From contig NZ_CP036525.1 of the NCBI RefSeq assembly GCF_007741535.1, forward strand, positions 6,014,001 to 6,078,000: a stretch of 64,000 bases of DNA, written 5' to 3'. Source of the DNA: Rubripirellula lacrimiformis (GTDB lineage Bacteria; Planctomycetota; Planctomycetia; Pirellulales; Pirellulaceae). Shown in pieces: positions 1 to 7,044 of the stretch. A model generated the notes under the pieces. That model had not been told where the DNA came from and ran no database searches. It saw only the letters and a program-made list of their open reading frames with translations. Position numbers and translations under genes: made by a program. The number at the start of each line of letters is the position of its first letter. The stretch's first letter is position 1.

Positions 1-755
1 ACGTGATCGATCAATTCGCTTAGGTACCGTGCGGCCGGTGGTTGCAGTGCACCGCACGAACCATGTTCGACGGCCTCGCTGAACCATCGCCCGGCTGGCG
101 GCGGTGCGGATATTTTCGGTGGGGTCGCTTGGGTCAACGATTGGTTGCCGTACATCACTGCCAACAGTTTTCGCATCACCGACAATGTTGTAAAGAACGG
201 TCGCATCTGCCGCCCAGTGATCAACCGAATTTCGTCGGCTAGCAGCAGCGAATCCGGCGAAAAGACAGCCACTTCGATCGTCTGCCCGTCGTCCGACAAG
301 GGCGCCACCAAGTGTTGGCAACACAGTTCGGCTGGCAGAACCTTGCACAGCGACACATCAATCGGGGGCGGACAATCCGATGGTGGATCGAACAGCGGCA
401 GCAGATAGTGGTTGGCGTAGGCTTCGGCAATGAACCGTTCGTCGGCCAGTCCGTTTTCGATCGCCAGTTGTTCAAAAGGAACGTCGTTCTGGTCGGCGGT
501 TTCGTACAGTCGTCCCAGCCGATCGGGATCCATTTGGTTCAGTGTGTGGATCAGCCGAACGATCAATGGATCACTGACCGAAGAATCAGTTTTGTGTGAA
601 TCACTGCTGCGTGAATCAATGGCGGGCGGCTCGTGGACGGGTGGACCATCGATCCGCGGCTTACTGATACGTGATGGGTGGTTGGGTGGTTGATGGACGG
701 GTGGTTGATGGATGGGTGGGCCGTCAACAGGTATCGCGAATGCTTCGGTGATCAT
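1..755 (-). CDS. Type II secretion / type IV pilus ATPase-like protein, N-terminal part (3' end outside window)
   Basis: Reading from the ATG at 755 the frame stays open for about 251 codons and leaves the window at base 1. The first 50 residues are low complexity, with repeats of PPIHQPP and PPVHQPP. From about residue 55 the sequence follows the MshEN/T2SSE_N pattern of GspE/PilB proteins: a helical part with QLAIENGLADERFIAEAYANH, then a conserved VAPLSDDGQTIEVAVFSPDS stretch and an ITGRQMRPFF segment. The Walker motifs of the ATPase would lie beyond the edge, so only the N-terminal domain is seen. The start overlaps the stop of the upstream pseudopilin-like gene by ATGA, so the two are an operon. 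A protein carrying only this regulatory domain is possible. The family call is fairly firm, the ATPase activity is inferred. Confidence 0.7.
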   Translation of the reverse strand, partial: MITEAFAIPVDGPPIHQPPVHQPPNHPSRISKPRIDGPPVHEPPAIDSRSSDSHKTDSSVSDPLIVRLIHTLNQMDPDRLGRLYETADQNDVPFEQLAIENGLADERFIAEAYANHYLLPLFDPPSDCPPPIDVSLCKVLPAELCCQHLVAPLSDDGQTIEVAVFSPDSLLLADEIRLITGRQMRPFFTTLSVMRKLLAVMYGNQSLTQATPPKISAPPPAGRWFSEAVEHGSCGALQPPAARYLSELIDH

Positions 756-1231
756 TCTTGGCCTCGATGGTGATCGTCACAGCAGTCGGCAAGGCAATAG
801 CGGGCTTCTTCGACATCGCCTCGCAACCGTGGCTGAATCATGTTGGCGGCTAGTTCGCTGTTGGCCTGATCCATGCCGTCTTGATTGAATACGACGTCGT
901 AGGCCCCCACCCCAAAGGTTGAACCGACGCGAGTCAGGGTCAATGACCACTGGTCGTAAGCCGATTTCCGGATCGATCCGCTGGAAAAATACGGCGGCAG
1001 CAATCGAGCGAGGTCCAGGTCGTCCAGCGTTTGGGAAAATTCGCCATACTGGTCGTAGTGACGTTGTTGGGCGGATTGAACATCGCACAGAAAGTCGTAC
1101 GCGGCGTTCACCTTGGCCGTTTCGGCCGACCGAAGGTAGATCGGCACGCCGACCACCGCGCCGGTTCCGATCATCAGAACGACGGCGAATGCAGCCAAGG
1201 CAGGGCGAATGTGTTTTCGTGCTAAGAACAT
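752..1231 (-). CDS. Pseudopilin-like membrane-anchored protein
   Basis: About 159 residues from the ATG at 1231. An in-frame TTG at 1333 would add 34 basic residues and cannot be excluded. One hydrophobic segment near the N-terminus (ALAAFAVVLMIGTGAVVGV) is followed by a helix-rich stretch (AETAKVNAAYDFLCDVQSAQ) and a small globular domain, the layout of GspG/GspH-type pseudopilins. The prepilin-peptidase signature (G-FTLIE) is absent, so processing by that peptidase is doubtful. The stop overlaps the start of the GspE/PilB-like gene by four bases, which supports a role in the same secretion or pilus machine. Function is inferred from topology and neighbourhood, not from a recognised motif. 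Confidence 0.55.
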   Translation of the reverse strand: MFLARKHIRPALAAFAVVLMIGTGAVVGVPIYLRSAETAKVNAAYDFLCDVQSAQQRHYDQYGEFSQTLDDLDLARLLPPYFSSGSIRKSAYDQWSLTLTRVGSTFGVGAYDVVFNQDGMDQANSELAANMIQPRLRGDVEEARYCLADCCDDHHRGQE

Positions 1232-1692
1232 CGGTGGCAAAAGCGTCAGTGGTGAGCGGTAAGCTGGGGCTTCATCGATCCGCCGGGCGAGGGCTCGGAC
1301 AGCCGCGGCACGCTTGCGAACGATGACTCGCAAACCCGTTGACGAGGTTCACGACATCAACGATTAGGCCACTGGCTAGGCACACGATGGCAGCCAAGTG
1401 CCGAAATGCCCGCGACACCCCAATCCGGTGGGAAAACGGTTCTGGTCGTAACAGTTGTCGCGATGGGGCATGCGACGGGGGCCGCATAGGGTTCTGGACA
1501 GACGCGGCGATTCGGATCAAGTTGCCCCCGGCGATCCCGCCCAACCCATCCTGCGATTCACCACAAACATGGGCTGGCCCGGCGTGATATCCCGATGGAT
1601 CTGGCCCCCTGCGCGCCTTGCCCGACAGGTTACGGATTCCAATACTGACTCGTCCCGCCCCGCCGCCCCCCCGCTTTCCCAAACGCTGGCCG
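1232..1692. other. Spacer between divergent genes, no gene seen
   Basis: About 460 bases separate the minus-strand pilus-like operon from the plus-strand TOPRIM gene. Short open frames exist in several phases, but none shows recognisable protein or the codon bias of the neighbours. No fragment of a GHKL ATPase domain, which would precede TOPRIM in a full gyrB/parE, was recognised. The spacer presumably holds the two divergent promoters; no convincing -35/-10 pair was identified. Confidence 0.5.
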
Positions 1693-2355
1693 ATGACCAT
1701 GTTTCGAACTGTTCCGGCCAAACTGCACGACTGCCACCAGCACGGTGCGGGTTCGGGCGCCGAACTTTTTGTGGTCGAAGGCGATTCGGCATCCAAGGCG
1801 GTTGTTCGAGCTCGCAATCCTGTCACGCAAGCGGTGCTGCCGATGCAAGGCAAGCCGATGAACGCGTACAAAGCCGGTAAGTCAGCGGTCAAGCGAAACG
1901 AACTGTACCGTGCGTTGGTCGATTCGATCGGCTTGGGCTGGGATGCCGAACAGGACCTGCCATCGATACGTTACGATCGTGTGGTCATGTTGTTCGATCC
2001 CGATGCGGACGGGATCCACTGTGGTGCATTGTTGTCGATGTTCTTTTATCGGTTCATGCGTCCGCTATTGGAATCAGGCCGGATCAGTGTGGCTCGCGCA
2101 CCACTCTACGAATTTTCGTCACCCGATACCGATGATCGGTTGCACGCTTACAACGAAGATCACTACCAGAGAATCCGATCGGCTTTGGATGCGAAGGGAA
2201 TGCGATACTCGGCACAACGTTACCGCGGGCTAGCCAGCATGAACGAATCGGCATTGATATCGACTTGCTTGGATCCGAAAACCCGAACTCTGCACGGGCT
2301 TGCCGTCGCGGATGCAGAAGCAGCGATTCGAATTTTTTGTGGCGTCAAGGTATGA
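1693..2355 (+). CDS. Stand-alone TOPRIM (C-terminal half of GyrB/ParE) protein
   Basis: About 220 residues that align by eye with the TOPRIM and tail of type IIA topoisomerase B subunits. They include KLHDCHQHGAGSGAELFVVEGDSA, AVLPMQGKPMN, a DPDADG box, FFYRFMRPLLESGRISVARAP and a C-terminal QRYRGLASMN segment with CLDPKTRTL. The metal-binding acidic set is intact at about E29, D102, D104 and D106. The GHKL ATPase and transducer domains of a normal 630-800 residue GyrB are missing, and the upstream DNA holds no trace of them. The start is the ATG at 1693 or 1699, neither with a clear ribosome site. The stop overlaps the next gene by ATGA. Either a dedicated TOPRIM protein or a stable remnant; strand passage alone is not expected. 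Confidence 0.75.
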   Translation: MTMFRTVPAKLHDCHQHGAGSGAELFVVEGDSASKAVVRARNPVTQAVLPMQGKPMNAYKAGKSAVKRNELYRALVDSIGLGWDAEQDLPSIRYDRVVMLFDPDADGIHCGALLSMFFYRFMRPLLESGRISVARAPLYEFSSPDTDDRLHAYNEDHYQRIRSALDAKGMRYSAQRYRGLASMNESALISTCLDPKTRTLHGLAVADAEAAIRIFCGVKV

Positions 2356-2861
2356 ACATGGATACTGAATTTCAACCCGATCGAGTCGACGCGTCGGCAT
2401 TCATCGCTGAAAACGCGACGGTGATCGGCCGAGTCGACATAGGCTCCGGTGCAAGCGTATGGTTTGGCGCGGTGATTCGCGGTGACACCGAATCGGTTTC
2501 CATTGGGGACCGATCGAACGTGCAAGACCTGTGCGTGTTGCACGCTGATCCGGGTTTCCCCTGCGTGATTGGCCGGGACGTCACGATTGGTCATTCGGCA
2601 GTCGTCCATGGTGCGACGGTCGGTGACGGAGCGATGATCGGCATCCGCGCGGTGGTCTTGAACGGAGCCAAGATTGGTGCGGGCGCGATCGTGGGCGCCG
2701 GCGCCGTGGTGACTGAAAAAATGGAGATCCCGCCGGGGCACTTGGCGGTCGGCGTGCCTGCGAAAGTGGTCCGAGAACTAACCCCCGAAAACGTCGCTCG
2801 CGCCAAACACGCTGCCGATCACTACGTCAGCGCCGGGCAAAGCTATCGGTCCAGCCGCTAA
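2352..2861 (+). CDS. Gamma-class carbonic anhydrase family protein
   Basis: 169 residues forming a left-handed beta-helix of hexapeptide repeats, such as AFIAENATVIGRVDIGSGASVWFGAVIRGD and VVLNGAKIGAGAIVGAGAVV, with a closing helix (PENVARAKHAADHYV). The three metal-ligand histidines of the Cam/YrdA family are present at about H64, H81 and H86, with the usual five-residue spacing of the last two. The expected reaction is CO2 hydration or a related acyl/metal role; many YrdA-type members have no proven activity. Translation probably starts at 2352, where ATGA overlaps the TOPRIM stop, or at the ATG at 2358. The operon link to the TOPRIM protein is unusual and unexplained. Confidence 0.88.
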   Translation: MNMDTEFQPDRVDASAFIAENATVIGRVDIGSGASVWFGAVIRGDTESVSIGDRSNVQDLCVLHADPGFPCVIGRDVTIGHSAVVHGATVGDGAMIGIRAVVLNGAKIGAGAIVGAGAVVTEKMEIPPGHLAVGVPAKVVRELTPENVARAKHAADHYVSAGQSYRSSR

Positions 2862-2987
2862 GCGAAGAATTCGCCGGGCGCGGATGGATCCGGCAACCTG
2901 GTCCGATGTCGTGAATTTGGAAAAAAAGCTTGGACGGTAGGTTTTTTTGAACGATCGGCTGCCAGCAATGGAAACGCCAGCGACACG

Positions 2988-3512
2988 CTAGCGACACTTC
3001 ACGGCGCACCCACTGCAACCGCCCCCGCATCCGCCGCCTTCGCCGGTGCCACAATCGGGGCCGCAACCGTCTTTCAGCAATTTGGCAAAGTGTCGACTAC
3101 GGACGATGGATTCGTATTTTTCGGCCACCGATCGGGTGACCGTCGTGGCGACTTCGTCGACGGTGCCCAAAAAATGCATCACCAAAGTGCCGCCGTCAAA
3201 AATTTGGTCGACGTCCAACAGGCAGGCCACCGACCCCGCCTCTGCCAGCGCCGCCCGGCACGCCTCGACCGCTTCGCGTTTGTGCCGATCCAGACGCCGG
3301 ATCAGCAATTCGTCTTCTTCGGTGGTCGCCCGGACCACGGAAACCATCGAATCGGCGGCTTTTTGCGAGTCTCGGCAGGGGCCAACGACTTCGCCCAATT
3401 CCGTCCCACGCCCGGTCCGTGCAATCACTCGGCGGCCTCGGGATAGCGGTTCGGGGGCCTTGGCGGCATGAATTTCGGCGAGCGATCCGATGCGAAGGAA
3501 GACGGGATGCAT
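2988..3512 (-). CDS. PSP1-domain protein with cysteine-rich tail
   Basis: About 174 residues from the ATG at 3512; the frame is open further upstream but overlaps the divergent bioB leader. The body matches the PSP1 C-terminal domain (YaaT/RicT family): an ELGEVVGPC segment, a helical RLDRHKREAVEACRAALAE region, LLDVDQIFDGGTLVMHFLG, and a VAEKYESIVRSRHFAKLLKD end. The last 25 residues hold six cysteines in a Gly-rich context (CGPDC, CGGGC, SGCAVKCR), a possible metal or Fe-S site. In Bacillus, YaaT acts with YmcA/YlbF in RNA processing control; whether that holds here is unknown. Transcribed divergently from bioB across a spacer of about 135 bases. Confidence 0.8.
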   Translation of the reverse strand: MHPVFLRIGSLAEIHAAKAPEPLSRGRRVIARTGRGTELGEVVGPCRDSQKAADSMVSVVRATTEEDELLIRRLDRHKREAVEACRAALAEAGSVACLLDVDQIFDGGTLVMHFLGTVDEVATTVTRSVAEKYESIVRSRHFAKLLKDGCGPDCGTGEGGGCGGGCSGCAVKCR

Positions 3513-3648
3513 GAATGAATGGGATCCGGAGGGCTGGCGGCTGCCAAAGGAAAACAAAGGCGACTTGTCGAGTAGCGGCCAGGGCGGCACCATAGTGGAC
3601 GATCGGAACGCCGGTCGCAACTCGCCACCTCCAACGCAACGTGAAGCG

Positions 3649-4662
3649 ATGCTGAACGTCGAAACGACCGCTGTAGCTACTAATCGATACGACCGCTGGG
3701 CCGATGAGGTCTTGGCGGGGCAATCTTTGAGCCGCGAAAACGCGCTCGAAATCCTGAAAGCCCCCGACGCCGATATCTTGGCGATCCTGGCGGCCGGTTT
3801 CCGAATTCGTCAGCAGCACTTCGGCCGAACGGTCCAGCTGTATTTTCTAATGAGCGCCAAGAGCGGTCTGTGCCCGGAAGATTGCCACTACTGTAGCCAG
3901 TCGAAAATCTCGACGGCTCCCGTGCCCAAGCACAACATCCTGAAACGGGATGATCTGATGAAAGCCGCTGAAATGGCGGCCGAAAGAGGTGCCAAGACGT
4001 ATTGCTTGGTGATCTCGGCTCGAGGGCCCAGCGAACGCGAGATGAACGCGGTCGAGACCATCGTGCCCGAAATCAAGGAAAAGCACGGACTGGATATCTG
4101 CGCCTGTCTGGGGCTGCTGACGCGTGAACAGGCTGACCGCTTGAAGGCCTGCGGTGTCGATCGCGTCAATCACAACCTGAACACCAGCGAAGATCACTAC
4201 GCCGACATCTGCACCACGCACACCTATGCCGACCGCGTCCAGACGCTGCGACACGTCCGCGATGCGGGCATGGAAATGTGCAGCGGCGGCATCATCGGAA
4301 TGGGTGAAAAGCACGAAGACGTCGTATCGATGGCTTTCGACCTGCAAGAGCTAGGCGTGCAATCGATCCCGCTGAACTTCCTGAACGCGATCGAAGGAAC
4401 ACCGCTGCAGGGGAATGCCGACCTAACCCCCAACGATTGTTTGCGAGCCCTCGCGATGTTCCGCTTCGTCAACCCAACGCGAGAGTTGCGGATTTCGGGT
4501 GGACGCGAAATTCACCTGCGTTCGATGCAGCCCCTGGGCCTGTACGTCGCCAACAGCCTGTTTGTGGGGGATTACCTGACCACCAAGGGACAGGCCCCAC
4601 AAGAAGACTACGACATGATCCGCGACCTAGGCTTCGAAGTCACGACGAAGACGGGCGCATAG
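3649..4662 (+). CDS. bioB: Biotin synthase
   Basis: 337 residues from the ATG at 3649; an in-frame extension to 3490 lacks family similarity. This radical-SAM enzyme inserts sulfur into dethiobiotin. The 4Fe-4S motif CPEDCHYC is at about C75, C79 and C82, preceded by LYFLMSAKSGL. Further family blocks are YCLVISARGPSEREM, CACLGLLTREQADRLKACGVDRVNHNLNTSE, CSGGIIGMGEKHEDVV, IPLNFLNAIEGTPL and RISGGREIHLRSMQPLGL, the last holding the Arg that bridges the 2Fe-2S cluster. It is a single gene here with no other bio genes adjacent. The stop is followed by a palindrome-rich spacer. Confidence 0.97.
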   Translation: MLNVETTAVATNRYDRWADEVLAGQSLSRENALEILKAPDADILAILAAGFRIRQQHFGRTVQLYFLMSAKSGLCPEDCHYCSQSKISTAPVPKHNILKRDDLMKAAEMAAERGAKTYCLVISARGPSEREMNAVETIVPEIKEKHGLDICACLGLLTREQADRLKACGVDRVNHNLNTSEDHYADICTTHTYADRVQTLRHVRDAGMEMCSGGIIGMGEKHEDVVSMAFDLQELGVQSIPLNFLNAIEGTPLQGNADLTPNDCLRALAMFRFVNPTRELRISGGREIHLRSMQPLGLYVANSLFVGDYLTTKGQAPQEDYDMIRDLGFEVTTKTGA

Positions 4663-4713
4663 TCGCGTCTGGTTAGGCGGGACTTCGCTTGCATTCCCCC
4701 CCTGTCCCCAACG

Positions 4714-4764
4714 CTCTCCCCCACATTGAACGCGCGCGGAACTGGCGTTCAACGCGGGGGAGAG
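4714..4764. repeat. C-rich-arm palindrome, type shared with later spacers
   Basis: Left arm 4714-4733 (ctctcccccacattgaacgc) pairs with right arm 4745-4764 (gcgttcaacgcgggggagag) apart from one or two mismatches near the middle; the loop is 11 bases. The ctctccccc / gggggagag ends are the hallmark of the palindromes at 14277, 33050 and 38840. Confidence 0.8.
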
Positions 4765-4817
4765 GGGGCAAAACGAGGTGGGCAGACACTGCGGTTGGTT
4801 GGTTTTCTTTTGCCCCA

Positions 4818-4868
4818 CTCATCCCCCTGGATTATCGAAGTGGAGCTTCGATAATTCAGGGGGATGAG
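4818..4868. repeat. 23-bp-arm palindrome with 5-base loop
   Basis: Left arm 4818-4840 and right arm 4846-4868 are reverse complements with a single mismatch; the loop is tggag. The outer part is ctcatccccct / agggggatgag and the inner part an attatcgaag / cttcgataat stem. It could end transcription of the convergent genes, but no T run follows. Related in design to the palindrome at 4714. Confidence 0.8.
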
Positions 4869-5095
4869 GGCCGAGGTGAGGGGACAGTGGCAACGCTGAA
4901 TCCTTGGGCCCCGCCCGCGCGGCAGGATGCTTTTGCCTCTGCGACGCTGCGTAACCTGGACGCTCTCTTCAGGCGAAATCGGGGCCGCGCAGCGACACCG
5001 CGTAGCGCAGAAAAGGCCGGCTGAATCCGGTACTACGAACGGAGCATCCCGGTGGGGATCCGCAGCGATGGTGACGCGTTTCTGGACCCGTGTCT

Positions 5096-5476
5096 TTAGA
5101 ACGGGGCTTCGTCGTCGCCTGCTTCGCTGAACGCGTCATTGGGGTCGCTGACCCGTTCGCTCATCGAATCGCTGTGGGCGCCATCGCCGGTGATCCGGAA
5201 CGACATCGCTTCGACGTTGACGAAAAAACGCACTTCGCTTTGTTCGTCTTTCTGCCAACGGCGGCCATTGAGGCGGTACTGCACCTCGACCTCGTCACCG
5301 ACCTTCAATTCATCAACGGTGTCGCAGGAATCACGGGTAAATTCGACGGGGACGTAATTTGTGAAGCTGCCCTTGTCTTGTTCCAGGACCACCATTCGCT
5401 TGCGGAAGCCCTTGGCACCGTAGGTCTTGGTTTCTTCGATCAAATGCACCACACCGGTAACCTTGGAATCACTCAT
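5096..5476 (-). CDS. DUF3127 OB-fold-like protein with SSB-like acidic tip
   Basis: 126 residues. Residues 1-95 resemble DUF3127 (VTGVVHLIEETKTYGAKGFRKR, NYVPVEFTRD, DELKVGDEVEVQYRLNGRRW, RFFVNVEAMSF), a beta-rich fold predicted to be OB-like and to bind single-stranded nucleic acid. The tail is acidic and disordered and ends GDDEAPF, close to the DDDIPF tip by which SSB recruits repair proteins. The start ATG at 5476 has GAGAGAG about seven bases upstream on the coding strand. The gene is alone, 150 bases upstream of the stop of a DUF1501 gene on the same strand. A role in DNA metabolism is inferred from fold and tip only. Confidence 0.75.
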   Translation of the reverse strand: MSDSKVTGVVHLIEETKTYGAKGFRKRMVVLEQDKGSFTNYVPVEFTRDSCDTVDELKVGDEVEVQYRLNGRRWQKDEQSEVRFFVNVEAMSFRITGDGAHSDSMSERVSDPNDAFSEAGDDEAPF

Positions 5477-5628
5477 CCCGTGCTCTCTCTTTACTTTGAA
5501 CAGATTCGTCGTCGATCGGAAATCTAAAAAGCGCCGTGCTAAACAGCGGCCAATCGGATGCTAAAAGGGAGAGTGTAACGCTTTCGACCCCTGCGTCAGT
5601 AGCCCTGACCGCCCGCCCCCAACCTCGA

Positions 5629-7044
5629 TCAGGCCAGGATGTCGTGGACGACGTGTCCGTGAACGTCGGTCAATCGAAAATTGCGGCCTTGATACTTGAA
5701 CGTCAGCCGCTCGTGGTCGATTCCCATCTGATGCAGGATCGTTGCGTGCAAATCGTGGATATGGATCGGCTTGTCGACGATGTTGTATCCGTATTCGTCG
5801 GTTTCGCCATAAACCAAGCCTGGTTGGATGCCGCCGCCAGCCATCCAGATCGTGAAGCAACGCGGGTGGTGGTCGCGGCCGAAACTGGTGGCCGTCAATT
5901 TTCCTTGGCAGTAATTGGTGCGGCCGAATTCGCCGCCCCAAATCACCAGGGTGTCGTCGAGCAGCCCCACCCGTTTCAAGTCTTTGACCAAGGCCGCCGA
6001 CGGTTGGTCGGTCTGTTTGCATTGCCGGGGCAGTCCCTGCGGCAGTCCGCCGTGGTGATCCCATCCCTTGTGGTACAGCTGGATGAACCGCACGCCGCGC
6101 TGAGCCAGTCGCCGAGCCATCAGACAGTTGGCGGCAAAAGAGCCGGGGTTCTTGGCGTCCGGCCCATAGGATTCGACGACTTCCTTGGATTCATCGGAAA
6201 AGTCGGTGGCTTCGGGAATCGATGACTGCATTCGGAAGGCCAGTTCGTACTGGGCCAATCGTGTTTCGACCAATCGGTCGGCGCCCTGGTCCAACTGCAT
6301 CTGGTGCAGTCCGGCCAGCGCATCCATCGACGCCCGCCGACTGCTGGTATCGATACCATCGGGATTGGACAGGTACAGGACCGGATCCTTGCCGCTTCGG
6401 AACGAAACGCCCTGGTGCTTGCTTGGCAAAAAACCGCTTCCCCACAGTCCGGCGCTAAGCGGCTGCCCCGAATTTTGGTCTTTGGTCGTCATCACGACGA
6501 AGGCCGGCAGATCCTGGTTTTCGGTCCCCAGACCGTAATCCATCCAGGCCCCCATGCTGGGGCGTCCCGGGATCATGCTGCCCGATTGCATGAACGTGAC
6601 ACCGGGTCCGTGATTGATCGCTTCGGTGTGCATCGATCGGACGACGCAGATGTCGTCGATGATCGACGCGGTGTGGGGCATCAATTCGCTAACCCAGGCC
6701 CCGTTCTGGCCGTGCTGCGAAAACTTGAACGGTGACCCCACCAGTGGCAAACTGGATTGATTCCCGCTCATCCCTGTCAAACGCTGGCTGCCCCGAATCG
6801 AATCCGGCAGTTCCTGGCCCTGTTTTTCGTTCAGCAGTGGTTTGTAGTCCAGCAGGTCCATCTGCGATGGCGCACCGGATTGAAACAAAAAGATCACTCG
6901 CTTGGCCTTGGGCGCGTGGTGCAGCGCCGACAGGATGCCGCCCCCAGTGCCATCCGCCGAAGCCAGTAGGTCGCTGGCCGCCAAGGCACCGAAACCGAGC
7001 CCGGTTTGTTGCAACAACGATCGTCGTGATAGGTTCCAATTCAT
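5629..7044 (-). CDS. DUF1501 Tat-exported protein (sulfatase-like fold)
   Basis: 471 residues from the ATG at 7044, which overlaps the stop of the upstream DUF1549/DUF1553 gene by ATGA. The N-terminus [15 protein letters not shown] is a twin-arginine signal followed by a hydrophobic Ala/Leu stretch. DUF1501 landmarks are IFLFQSGAPSQMDLLDYKP, SMHTEAINHGPGVTFMQSG, MGAWMDYGLGTENQDLPAFV, LYHKGWDHHGGLP, VIWGGEFGRTNYCQG and GRDHHPRCFTIWMAGGGIQPG. The fold is alkaline-phosphatase/sulfatase-like; substrate unknown. The invariable partnership with DUF1549/DUF1553 proteins in Planctomycetes suggests a joint periplasmic function. Confidence 0.92.
   Translation of the reverse strand: MNWNLSRRSLLQQTGLGFGALAASDLLASADGTGGGILSALHHAPKAKRVIFLFQSGAPSQMDLLDYKPLLNEKQGQELPDSIRGSQRLTGMSGNQSSLPLVGSPFKFSQHGQNGAWVSELMPHTASIIDDICVVRSMHTEAINHGPGVTFMQSGSMIPGRPSMGAWMDYGLGTENQDLPAFVVMTTKDQNSGQPLSAGLWGSGFLPSKHQGVSFRSGKDPVLYLSNPDGIDTSSRRASMDALAGLHQMQLDQGADRLVETRLAQYELAFRMQSSIPEATDFSDESKEVVESYGPDAKNPGSFAANCLMARRLAQRGVRFIQLYHKGWDHHGGLPQGLPRQCKQTDQPSAALVKDLKRVGLLDDTLVIWGGEFGRTNYCQGKLTATSFGRDHHPRCFTIWMAGGGIQPGLVYGETDEYGYNIVDKPIHIHDLHATILHQMGIDHERLTFKYQGRNFRLTDVHGHVVHDILA

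Larger units (their letters stand above)
4663..5095. other. Spacer after bioB with two palindromes, no gene seen
   Basis: About 430 bases between the bioB stop and the convergent DUF3127 gene. It contains two large inverted repeats, listed separately, and G/C-rich single-copy DNA from 4870 to 5095. No open frame here looks like protein. Confidence 0.5.
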
